A stretch of 5,889 nucleotides of DNA from the NCBI GenBank assembly GCA_026394695.1, contig JAPKXT010000163.1, positions 1 to 5,889 on the forward strand, given 5' to 3'. Of this stretch, positions 1 to 4,935 are shown piece after piece. Within the stretch, counting starts at the first letter, position 1; each line of letters opens with the position of its first letter. Made by a program: the position numbers and the translations under genes. The notes under the pieces are model-generated. The model had not been told where the DNA came from. It worked only from the letters and a program-made list of their open reading frames with translations, and did not search any database. The stretch is from Methanoregula sp. GTDB taxonomy: Archaea > Halobacteriota > Methanomicrobia > Methanomicrobiales > Methanospirillaceae.

Positions 1-149
1 CTGGATTTCAACGCACGGTTGACCGCTTCATCGCGGAGTCGGGCGATCTTTGCCTTTATCCGCCCGATGTGTTTGGAAGTAGCCTTGTTGTACGGAGTCT
101 TGGTCAGCTCCGCCTCCAGCTCCTGGATCTGTTCCTCAAGACTACTCAT
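1..149 (-). CDS. drg: DRG-family (Obg-related) GTP-binding protein, N-terminal fragment
   Basis: Only the first 49 codons lie in the window; the gene runs off the left edge. The start is the ATG at 149-147. The peptide opens MSSLEEQIQELEAEL, followed by TKTPYNKATSKHIGR and then KAKIARLRDEA. This is the charged helical N-terminal region of archaeal/eukaryotic DRG GTPases, in which the TPYNKAT..HIGRLKAKIA..R segment is highly conserved. The G domain (P-loop, switches, NKxD) and TGS domain lie outside the window. In the family these are cytosolic translation-associated GTPases; nothing here shows the function directly. There is no Shine-Dalgarno sequence ahead of the ATG. A TATA-like AACTTTATCT (184-175) ends about 25 nt before the ATG, which suggests a leaderless or very short-leader transcript. 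The gene is divergent from tRNA-Glu. Family identification is confident; the symbol is the generic one. Confidence 0.88.
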   Translation of the reverse strand, partial: MSSLEEQIQELEAELTKTPYNKATSKHIGRIKAKIARLRDEAVNRALKS

Positions 150-173
150 TCTTATATTAATCGCAGCACGTCC

Positions 174-185
174 GAGATAAAGTTG
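174..185 (-). promoter_or_regulatory. putative box A of the DRG GTPase gene
   Basis: The minus strand reads AACTTTATCT, a TATA-like archaeal box A. It lies about 25 nt ahead of the DRG start codon, so transcription would begin at or next to the ATG. This fits the absence of a ribosome binding site. Called by spacing and composition only. Confidence 0.4.
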
Positions 186-200
186 TTTATGGCTGGCAGC

Positions 201-222
201 AGGGGCAAAAAAGGGGCAAAAA
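201..222. repeat. 11-bp tandem repeat, two copies
   Basis: AGGGGCAAAAA occurs twice head to tail (201-211 and 212-222) in the divergent spacer between the DRG gene and tRNA-Glu. The copies are identical. On the minus strand this is a pair of T-tracts separated by GCCCC, upstream of the DRG box A. The function is unknown: it could be a regulator site or simple slippage. Confidence 0.8.
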
Positions 223-230
223 ATCTCACT

Positions 231-247
231 CCACTACGGCGTAGTGG
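231..247. repeat. 17-bp palindrome in the divergent spacer
   Basis: CCACTACGGCGTAGTGG has two perfectly complementary 8-bp arms (231-238 and 240-247) around one central base. It lies between the divergent DRG promoter and the tRNA-Glu promoter. A 1-nt loop makes an RNA hairpin unlikely, while dyad symmetry of this size suits a dimeric DNA-binding protein. No regulator can be named. Confidence 0.6.
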
Positions 248-271
248 GTTTGAAGTTCCTGATATCAACAC

Positions 272-289
272 GTTTAAGTAAAAATATCG
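272..289 (+). promoter_or_regulatory. putative promoter (box A) of tRNA-Glu
   Basis: The AT-rich stretch GTTTAAGTAAAAATATC lies about 22-38 nt before the mature 5' end of tRNA-Glu. That is the position expected for an archaeal box A driving a stable RNA gene with a short 5' leader. The exact core is ambiguous (TTTAAGTA or AAAAATATC). Confidence 0.4.
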
Positions 290-310
290 CCCATATCATT
301 GAGCAATTGC

Positions 311-385
311 GCTGCTATAGTGTAGTCCGGCCAATCATGCGAGCCTCTCACGCTCGCGACTGGGGTTCGAATCCCCATAGCAGCA
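311..385 (+). tRNA. tRNA-Glu (anticodon CTC)
   Basis: The cloverleaf can be folded by eye. A 7-bp acceptor stem pairs GCTGCTA (311-317) with TAGCAGC (378-384), followed by discriminator A385. The anticodon stem CGAGC/GCTCG (340-344/352-356) encloses the loop CTCTCAC with anticodon CTC at 347-349, decoding GAG. The T arm is TGGGG-TTCGAAT-CCCCA. T318 and A319 occupy positions 8 and 9. CCA is not encoded and is added after transcription. There is no intron. In methanogens, charged Glu-tRNA also feeds tetrapyrrole synthesis. No second copy of the 3' end, as an integrated element would leave, is seen in the window. Confidence 0.97.
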
Positions 386-729
386 CTTTAACACTGGTGA
401 TCTGATTCCTGTTTTGAAATGTTATACTGATAGTGCAAGCCCGGCCGAGGCGCTCCACTTTTCACGTCAAAACCTCTTCTCTGATTAAATTGTGCATTGT
501 GATTTACAGCTGTTACTTTCGGCTCTCAATCGCTTATAATCCACATAACAGCGCTCTTCGATCCTGATGGTTCTATTAAAAAAAATTGCGAATCTACGAA
601 TGTTGTCGGGTCGAGATCAAAACTGATCGGACCTTTATCATTATAATTTTTATAATCGATAGAAGAGGATAAGAAGAAGGAGGACATTGAGGTGATTGTT
701 GGAGCATGCCAACATGAAGGAGAATAAGT
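386..729. other. intergenic spacer with no recognised gene
   Basis: This is 344 bp between tRNA-Glu and the small membrane protein gene. No frame on either strand gives a convincing protein. The right end carries a promoter-like AT block (644-656), two purine-rich ribosome-binding-like motifs and a 12-codon reading frame (692-727). The stretch after the tRNA has only short T runs, so no clear terminator can be assigned. Confidence 0.6.
644..656 (+). promoter_or_regulatory. putative box A for the small membrane protein gene
   Basis: ATTTTTATAATC matches an archaeal TATA box. Initiation about 25 nt downstream would fall near 678-682, giving a leader of about 50 nt. That leader contains GGAGG at 679-683, a short GTG reading frame and then AAGGAG before the gene start. 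Confidence 0.5.
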
Positions 730-948
730 ATGACAAAAATAACTAAATTGGCACGTATATTAGCGGTAATCGTTGGAGTGATTGTGATCGTGTTATCGTT
801 TGCAAAGTTTTTCCCTCTGTCTAATGAAGGACTTGTATTAGCAGTTTTCCTTGATCTGGTTCTTTATTCAGAGACTCTTCAAAAAAAGATTGGAGATACC
901 ACAATCCTCGTTGTAATCTGCACTCTCTTTGACAATAGTAGAGATTGA
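730..948 (+). CDS. small hydrophobic (membrane) protein, possibly interrupted by TGA
   Basis: A 72-residue protein that I do not recognise. The start is supported by AAGGAG (717-722), 7 nt before the ATG, and by an in-frame TGA at 715-717 that excludes earlier starts. Residues 8-28 form a strong membrane helix (ILAVIVGVIVIVLSF core) after a short Lys/Arg N-terminus. Residues 34-47 are a second hydrophobic stretch, and residues 57-66 (TILVVICTLF) are a third that is short for a full membrane span. The protein ends in DNSRD. The same frame continues after the TGA (946-948) for 32 more codons to a TGA at 1045-1047, encoding a further hydrophobic helix. The original gene may therefore have been about 105 codons and be broken here. 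The function is unknown; an integral membrane location is likely. Confidence 0.5.
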   Translation: MTKITKLARILAVIVGVIVIVLSFAKFFPLSNEGLVLAVFLDLVLYSETLQKKIGDTTILVVICTLFDNSRD

Positions 949-1047
949 TTCCCTGTTAACAGCGAAAAATTACCCATTAACCATATTGACATTTACATTA
1001 TTCTCTTCTCCGTGATAGTGATTATGGGGGTTATAATTTTCCGTTGA
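949..1047 (+). other. in-frame continuation of the membrane ORF beyond a TGA stop
   Basis: This stretch reads in the same frame as the gene at 730 and is open for 32 codons before TGA at 1045-1047. It has a polar start (FPVNSEKLPINH), then IDIYIILFSVIVIMGVIIFR, a strong transmembrane-like segment ending in Arg. It has no ribosome binding site or start of its own near the 5' end. It is either the detached C-terminus of a nonsense-mutated gene or a chance product of T-rich DNA, in which T at second codon positions gives hydrophobic residues. Confidence 0.35.
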
Positions 1048-1048
1048 T

Positions 1049-1059
1049 AATTTATATGA
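1049..1059 (+). promoter_or_regulatory. putative box A of nadE
   Basis: AATTTATATGA (core TTTATATG, 1051-1058) closely matches the archaeal box A. Initiation near 1080-1085 would give a leader of about 35 nt ending in the GGAG that precedes ATG 1119. A second TATA-like block (TTATAATTTT, 1031-1040) lies just upstream. Confidence 0.5.
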
Positions 1060-1118
1060 GTTAAAGGGATACAAGACTAATAAAATTCCTAAAATATCTC
1101 ATACCAATGGAGTTATCA

Positions 1119-2774
1119 ATGAAAATCTCGCTTCTTCAGTTAAACCCAATTGTTGGCGACCTTGAAGGAAATGCAAAAAGAATCATTGCGGCAGTGAAAG
1201 AATCTGAAAAACAATGCCCTGACCTTATCGTTACATCAGAGCTCGCGCTCATTGGATATCCACCACGGGATTTATTACTGGTAAAGCAATTTATTACAAA
1301 AAGTTGGGAAACGCTTCAGACAATTGCTGCCGAACTCAATGACTCGCCTCCCATAATTATCGGGATTGCCGAACCAAACGCAACCAATGTTGGCCGGCCG
1401 CTCTATAATGGTGCTGCACTGGTCCATACAGGAAAAATTCATCAATGTTTCAGGAAGACTCTCCTCCCGACATACGACGTTTTTGACGAGGATCGTTATT
1501 TTGAACCTTCTCCCGGTCCCAAAATTCTCCATCTCAGGGACAACGTCATCGGTATTTCCCTCTGTGAAGATATCTGGAATGATCGGGATTTCTGGAACAG
1601 GCGACGATATCACGTTGATCCAATCGAAGACCTCGTAAAATCGGGTGCTGAACTGATTATTAACATTTCTGCGTCACCGTTTACCATGGGAAAACAACAA
1701 TTAAGAGAGAAAATGCTGGCGGGTATCGCAAGAAAATACCGGACCTCTCTTGTGTATGTAAACCAGGTTGGTGGCAATGATGATCTGATTTTTGATGGGA
1801 GAAGTTGTGCTTTTGATTCCCAGGGAACGATGATTGCGCGTGCCTCGGCTTTTAATGAAGATGCAATCACGGTAGATTTGACAGATTTATCCTCAAACAG
1901 GATTGAAAAAGATGATTTCACGCCGGAATCAGAAATCTGGCGGGCTTTGGTATTGGGCACCAGGGATTATGTGCATAAGTCTGGATTTAAAGCCGTTCTT
2001 CTTGGTTTATCCGGGGGAATAGATTCGGCGCTCGTTGCTGCAATTGCATCAGAAGCCGTCGGGAGAGAGAATGTATCAGGTGTTCTCATGCCATCTCCCT
2101 ATTCAAGCAAAGGGAGTGTCGATGATTCCCTCAGACTTGTCGAGAACCTGAAAATCCGATCAACAACCCTCCCGATATCGCAGATCATGGACGCATATGA
2201 CATGGTACTCCATCAGGAGTTTTCCCGGTATCCCAAAGATATTACCGAAGAAAATCTTCAGGCAAGAATACGGGCGGTATTACTGATGGCGATGTCAAAC
2301 AAATCCGGATCCCTCCTGTTGACGACAGGAAATAAATCCGAAGTATCTGTTGGTTACTGCACCTTGTATGGTGATATGTGTGGTGCAATCGGGGTTATTT
2401 CGGATGTACCAAAGAGTATGGTATACCGCATTGCACGATGGCTCAATTCACAGGGTAATGGTTCAATTATCCCGGAATCAATTCTGACGAAAAGTCCTTC
2501 GGCAGAACTTCGTCCAGGTCAAACGGACCAGGATTCACTACCCCCCTATGATCTCCTCGATCAAATTCTCTACCATCATATCGAATTGCACGAGTCACCG
2601 GATGAAATTATTGCGAGAGGATTCCCTGCAGAAACTACGTATAAAACTCTCCATTTAGTAAAAAATGCTGAATTCAAACGAAAACAAGCTGCACCGGGGT
2701 TCAAAGTTACCGATCAGGCATTCGGAACTGGCTGGAGGATGCCGATAGCGTCTAAAGAATGGTATTTACCATAA
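1119..2774 (+). CDS. nadE: glutamine-dependent NAD+ synthase
   Basis: A 551-residue two-domain enzyme making NAD+ from deamido-NAD+, ATP and glutamine in the cytosol, the last step of NAD synthesis. Residues 1 to about 260 are the nitrilase-like glutaminase domain with the expected Glu-Lys-Cys triad: E41 (TSELALIGYPPRD), K113 (CFRKTLLPTYDVFDE) and C149 (GISLCEDIWND). Residues about 270-551 are the PP-loop synthetase: SGGIDS at 298-303, TTGNKSE at 402-408, GDMCGAIGVISD at 418-429, KSPSAELRPGQTDQDSLPPY at 458-477. Length matches bacterial-type fused enzymes. I chose ATG 1119 because GGAG (1109-1112) lies 6 nt upstream and MKISLLQLNP is the usual family start; the in-frame ATG at 1107 lacks a ribosome binding site. 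The GC content appears lower than in the dph6 operon. Many archaea instead carry a short ammonia-dependent NadE. All catalytic motifs are present, so it should be active. Confidence 0.96.
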   Translation: MKISLLQLNPIVGDLEGNAKRIIAAVKESEKQCPDLIVTSELALIGYPPRDLLLVKQFITKSWETLQTIAAELNDSPPIIIGIAEPNATNVGRPLYNGAALVHTGKIHQCFRKTLLPTYDVFDEDRYFEPSPGPKILHLRDNVIGISLCEDIWNDRDFWNRRRYHVDPIEDLVKSGAELIINISASPFTMGKQQLREKMLAGIARKYRTSLVYVNQVGGNDDLIFDGRSCAFDSQGTMIARASAFNEDAITVDLTDLSSNRIEKDDFTPESEIWRALVLGTRDYVHKSGFKAVLLGLSGGIDSALVAAIASEAVGRENVSGVLMPSPYSSKGSVDDSLRLVENLKIRSTTLPISQIMDAYDMVLHQEFSRYPKDITEENLQARIRAVLLMAMSNKSGSLLLTTGNKSEVSVGYCTLYGDMCGAIGVISDVPKSMVYRIARWLNSQGNGSIIPESILTKSPSAELRPGQTDQDSLPPYDLLDQILYHHIELHESPDEIIARGFPAETTYKTLHLVKNAEFKRKQAAPGFKVTDQAFGTGWRMPIASKEWYLP

Positions 2775-2784
2775 ACCCGGACCG

Positions 2785-2805
2785 CTTTTTATTTCCTGAT
2801 TTTTC
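2785..2805 (+). terminator. putative T-tract terminator of nadE
   Basis: Just after the nadE stop the plus strand has CTTTTTATTTCCTGATTTTT, two T-runs of five in an AT-rich context without a stable hairpin. This is the form expected for archaeal intrinsic termination. Confidence 0.45.
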
Positions 2806-3002
2806 CAAGTCGGATTTTGCCTGATAATTTCGTTTAATTCATGGACCAACTAAAAAACCCGTCAATGATGTGCAGGGCCGGGTAATTCAATGCCTCCACA
2901 ACAGCACTCCTCACCGATGTAAAAATACCTTATCCTGATATTCAGCGTTCGTAGTAAAACTGTTGTCGGCGTATAGTATGTTGACATTCCAATGCTGACT
3001 TC

Positions 3003-3037
3003 TTTTTTATAATCCAGGTAATGACTTTTTTAATAAG
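3003..3037 (+). promoter_or_regulatory. putative promoter of the dph6-amidotransferase operon
   Basis: Two box A candidates, TTTTTTATAATC (3003-3014) and CTTTTTTAATAAGG (3025-3038), precede dph6. The predicted initiation sites near 3040 or 3060 give leaders of about 35-60 nt. It is not possible to say which one is used. Confidence 0.4.
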
Positions 3038-3096
3038 GTATTGTGCTGCACGGGAAGGGAGAGATTCAAGAACCTGAGAGAACCAGTGTGAATGGA

Positions 3097-3777
3097 ATGA
3101 AACTTGGGGTTCTCTGTTCGGGCGGTAAGGATTCTCTTTTTGCCTGTTATCTGGCCATGCAAAAAGAGGAGGTAGCATGCCTCATCTCGGTTCGCTCCCG
3201 GAATGAAGAGAGCTACATGTTCCATATCCCCAACGTGCACCTGGTCCCCCTGCAGGCGGAGGCTGCCGGTCTCCCCCTTGTCACCGTGGAGACCGAAGGA
3301 ATTGAGGAGGCCGAGCTCTCGGATCTCTCCCGGGCCATTTGTCTGGCCGTGGAACGCCATGGCATCGAGGGCGTAGTAACCGGGGCCCTCCTTTCCGTAT
3401 ACCAGGCAGCCCGGATCCAGCGCATTTGCAGGGACCTGGACCTGTGGTGTTTCAACCCGCTCTGGTATACGGACCAGGAGGCTTACATGGAGCTGCTGAT
3501 CGAGACCGGCTTCCGGGCCGTGGTCACCGGTGTCTTCTCCGCCCCTTTTGATGCCACCTGGCTGGGAAGGATGATCGACCGGGAGGCGTTAAAGGACCTG
3601 AAGCAGTACGCCCGGAAGCACCGCATCACCCTCACCGGTGAAGGCGGGGAGTACGAGACCCTGGTGCTGGATGCCCCGTTTTATACTAAAAGGATCGTGA
3701 TCGAGGAGTCCACGGAAGAGTACTTCAATTACCGGGGGATTCTCAGGGTCCGGCGTGCCAGCCTGGAGACAAAATGA
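3097..3777 (+). CDS. dph6: diphthine--ammonia ligase (Dph6, PP-loop ATPase)
   Basis: A 226-residue member of the Dph6/MJ0570 family. In the family it adenylates diphthine on elongation factor 2 and amidates it with ammonia, completing diphthamide. Motifs: PP-loop SGGKDS (8-13) in MKLGVLCSGGKDS, the family segment LLSVYQAARIQRICRDL (98-114), NPLWYTDQE (120-128), and GEGGEYET (181-188), the hallmark of Dph6. The length equals the usual archaeal single-domain form; the C-terminal YjgF-like domains of eukaryotic Dph6 are absent. I chose ATG 3097 because the family begins at this M; a GTGA (3088-3091) 5 nt upstream could pair weakly with 16S rRNA. The upstream in-frame TTG 3043 and GTG 3088 would add an atypical extension. 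The stop overlaps the next start (ATGA, 3774-3777), which indicates translational coupling. Confidence 0.93.
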   Translation: MKLGVLCSGGKDSLFACYLAMQKEEVACLISVRSRNEESYMFHIPNVHLVPLQAEAAGLPLVTVETEGIEEAELSDLSRAICLAVERHGIEGVVTGALLSVYQAARIQRICRDLDLWCFNPLWYTDQEAYMELLIETGFRAVVTGVFSAPFDATWLGRMIDREALKDLKQYARKHRITLTGEGGEYETLVLDAPFYTKRIVIEESTEEYFNYRGILRVRRASLETK

Positions 3778-4343
3778 TTCTCCTCCTGGATCTCTCGTAT
3801 CGGGCTCATTCGCTCTCCCGGGACGAGTTTGTAGGCCCGGTCGCCCGCATCGTGGGGAGGGCTGGATGGGAGTGGAGGGAGACGCATTTTTCTGAGATAC
3901 GGAGCGATGACCTGAAAGACGTCACCGGTATCATCCTCTGTGGGACAGCCCTGAAAGACAACCTCTTTGCCGCCAGGGCGCAGGAGTTCTCCTGGCTCCG
4001 GAATATTTCTGTCCCGGTACTCGGGATCTGTGCTGGGATGCAGGTCCTTTGTCTGGTCTTCGGAGGCACCATCCGCCCGGGTTGCGAGATCGGAATGACG
4101 ACGGTCCGGGCAGATACGCCGGATCCGGTCCTTCCCGGGAGCCCGGCATTCCCGGCGTATGAACTGCACTCCTTCACCTGCGACCCCCCCCGGGGATGGG
4201 AGGTGATGGCAGTCTCGGACAGTGGTGTACAGGCTGTCCGCCACCCGGACAGGCCTCTCTATGGGGTGATGTTCCACCCCGAGGTACGGAACGAGGGAGT
4301 GGTGGAGCGGTTTCTTTCCCTGTGCAAGGAAAAAGACCGATGA
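3774..4343 (+). CDS. stand-alone class I glutamine amidotransferase
   Basis: A 189-residue single-domain glutaminase of the GATase-1 (triad) superfamily, releasing ammonia from glutamine for a partner enzyme. The nucleophile elbow is VPVLGICAGMQ with C86. The His/Glu pair is in YGVMFHPEVRNEG (H168, E170). ILCG at 54-57 occupies the place of the usual oxyanion loop (ILSGGP), followed by the unusual TALKDN. Size and the FHPEV motif resemble the separate GuaA glutaminase subunit of archaeal GMP synthetase, but the segment before the His (AYELHSFTCDPP) and the oxyanion region differ, so I do not call it guaA. The 4-bp overlap with dph6 points to Dph6 as the likely partner; this is inference. A stand-alone amidotransferase for another pathway, or the GMP synthetase subunit itself, cannot be excluded. 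There is no transmembrane segment or signal peptide. Confidence 0.85.
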   Translation: MILLLDLSYRAHSLSRDEFVGPVARIVGRAGWEWRETHFSEIRSDDLKDVTGIILCGTALKDNLFAARAQEFSWLRNISVPVLGICAGMQVLCLVFGGTIRPGCEIGMTTVRADTPDPVLPGSPAFPAYELHSFTCDPPRGWEVMAVSDSGVQAVRHPDRPLYGVMFHPEVRNEGVVERFLSLCKEKDR

Positions 4344-4626
4344 TTCTATCCTGCCGGGAGTCCGTTCTCGACAGCAATCCCGGTGGAAGCCCCCTTCACC
4401 ATAGCATCAGGTCTTATTTTCGCATCCAAGCCGGTATTACCAGAAGGCAATGAGGTCAAAACATGAAAAGAGGTTGGAACAAAATGAGGGATTTCAACCC
4501 CAATACCAAATCCCGGGGGGAAGTATAGCGGAAACTGATCTCTCGTCGTAATCGGATGTGGTGACACGGACATATCAGTAAATCTCAGTAAAATTAAAAA
4601 AAAAGAAAAAACCGAACCGCTTTTTA
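4344..4626. other. intergenic spacer, open on both strands but no gene called
   Basis: These 283 bp lie between two convergent units. The amidotransferase frame stays open for 40 codons after its stop, and the minus strand is open from 4573 to 4346 (75 codons). Neither product is recognisable and neither has a clear ribosome binding site. A 21-codon plus-strand reading frame (4463-4528, MKRGWNKMRDFN...) does have GAGGT 6 nt ahead of its ATG, but is too short to accept on this basis. The right end is the A-rich block that terminates the minus-strand gene. Confidence 0.5.
4590..4611 (-). terminator. T-tract terminator of the 80-residue protein gene
   Basis: On the minus strand, 16 nt after the stop codon, the sequence runs TTTTTTCTTTTTTTTTAATTTT-like through 4611-4590. 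It is preceded by AAAAAGCGGTTCGG, which can form only a weak A-T hairpin. A long U-tract is the main signal for archaeal intrinsic termination. Confidence 0.65.
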
Positions 4627-4869
4627 TTACTGATTGCCAAGGGAACCCTTGATCATATCAGCAACACCAGGGGGAAGATTGAGTCCGGCGAGTATTTGAG
4701 GCAGGGTGCTCAAAATCACTTTCTTTCCCTCAGGAGAGCCTGCAAAATTCTGTAGCATTGCAATACCATCGGGGGAGGTGAGATATTTTTTGACCGCGTC
4801 TTGTCCCTCAGGCGTTGAAATGTAACCTGCAACAGCCCCGCCCATTCCACCTATATCTCCAAAATTCAT
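4627..4869 (-). CDS. conserved-looking small protein with three 13-residue repeats
   Basis: An 80-residue protein with no function I can name. Residues 16-54 are three exact-length tandem units of 13 residues, each [Y/F]-x-x-[S/T]-P-[E/D]-G followed by a mixed hydrophobic/charged stretch: YISTPEGQDAVKK (16-28), YLTSPDGIAMLQN (29-41), FAGSPEGKKVILS (42-54). The S/T-P-E/D pattern is a typical helix N-cap, so a stack of short helices is likely. The N-terminus is Gly-rich (MNFGDIGGMGGAVAG), and the C-terminus contains LNLPPGVADMIKGSL. There is no signal peptide or clear membrane helix. GTGAT (4879-4875), 5 nt before the ATG, can pair with the 16S 3' end and supports this start. A strong T-tract follows the gene. 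A family of such short proteins in Methanomicrobiales is my recollection, unchecked. Confidence 0.75.
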   Translation of the reverse strand: MNFGDIGGMGGAVAGYISTPEGQDAVKKYLTSPDGIAMLQNFAGSPEGKKVILSTLPQILAGLNLPPGVADMIKGSLGNQ

Positions 4870-4935
4870 TTTGAATCACATCAACAATTTATTTGCCTTT
4901 ACCCATTGCCTGTTATACGATAATAAGTATTGAGT

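Larger units (their letters stand above)
2775..3096. other. intergenic spacer between nadE and dph6
   Basis: This is 322 bp with no convincing gene on either strand. The left end holds T-runs suited to nadE termination, and the right end (3003-3037) holds two TATA-like blocks that may drive the dph6 operon. The middle includes a 14-codon reading frame from ATG 2841 with no ribosome binding site, which I do not call. Confidence 0.6.

Noticed and set aside
69..281. Plus-strand 70-codon reading frame across the DRG start and spacer
   Set aside because: It overlaps the conserved DRG N-terminus on the opposite strand and the repeat/palindrome region; no ribosome binding site or recognisable domain.
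311..385. tRNA-Glu as an attachment site of an integrated element
   Set aside because: No duplicate of the tRNA 3' end and no integrase gene is visible in the window.
436..462. tRNA-like D-arm pattern (GCAAGCCCGGCCGAGGCGC)
   Set aside because: It resembles the D-arm region of a Leu/Ser tRNA, but no acceptor stem, anticodon arm or T arm can be folded around it.
1107..1118. Upstream ATG as the nadE start
   Set aside because: It adds only MELS, has no ribosome binding site and overlaps the GGAG that serves ATG 1119.
2942..3178. Minus-strand 78-codon reading frame at the dph6 5' end
   Set aside because: Half lies antisense to the conserved PP-loop of dph6 and half in promoter-like DNA; no recognisable content.
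3729..4277. Minus-strand 182-codon reading frame opposite the amidotransferase
   Set aside because: It is a shadow frame in GC-rich coding DNA; the plus strand encodes clear GATase-1 motifs.
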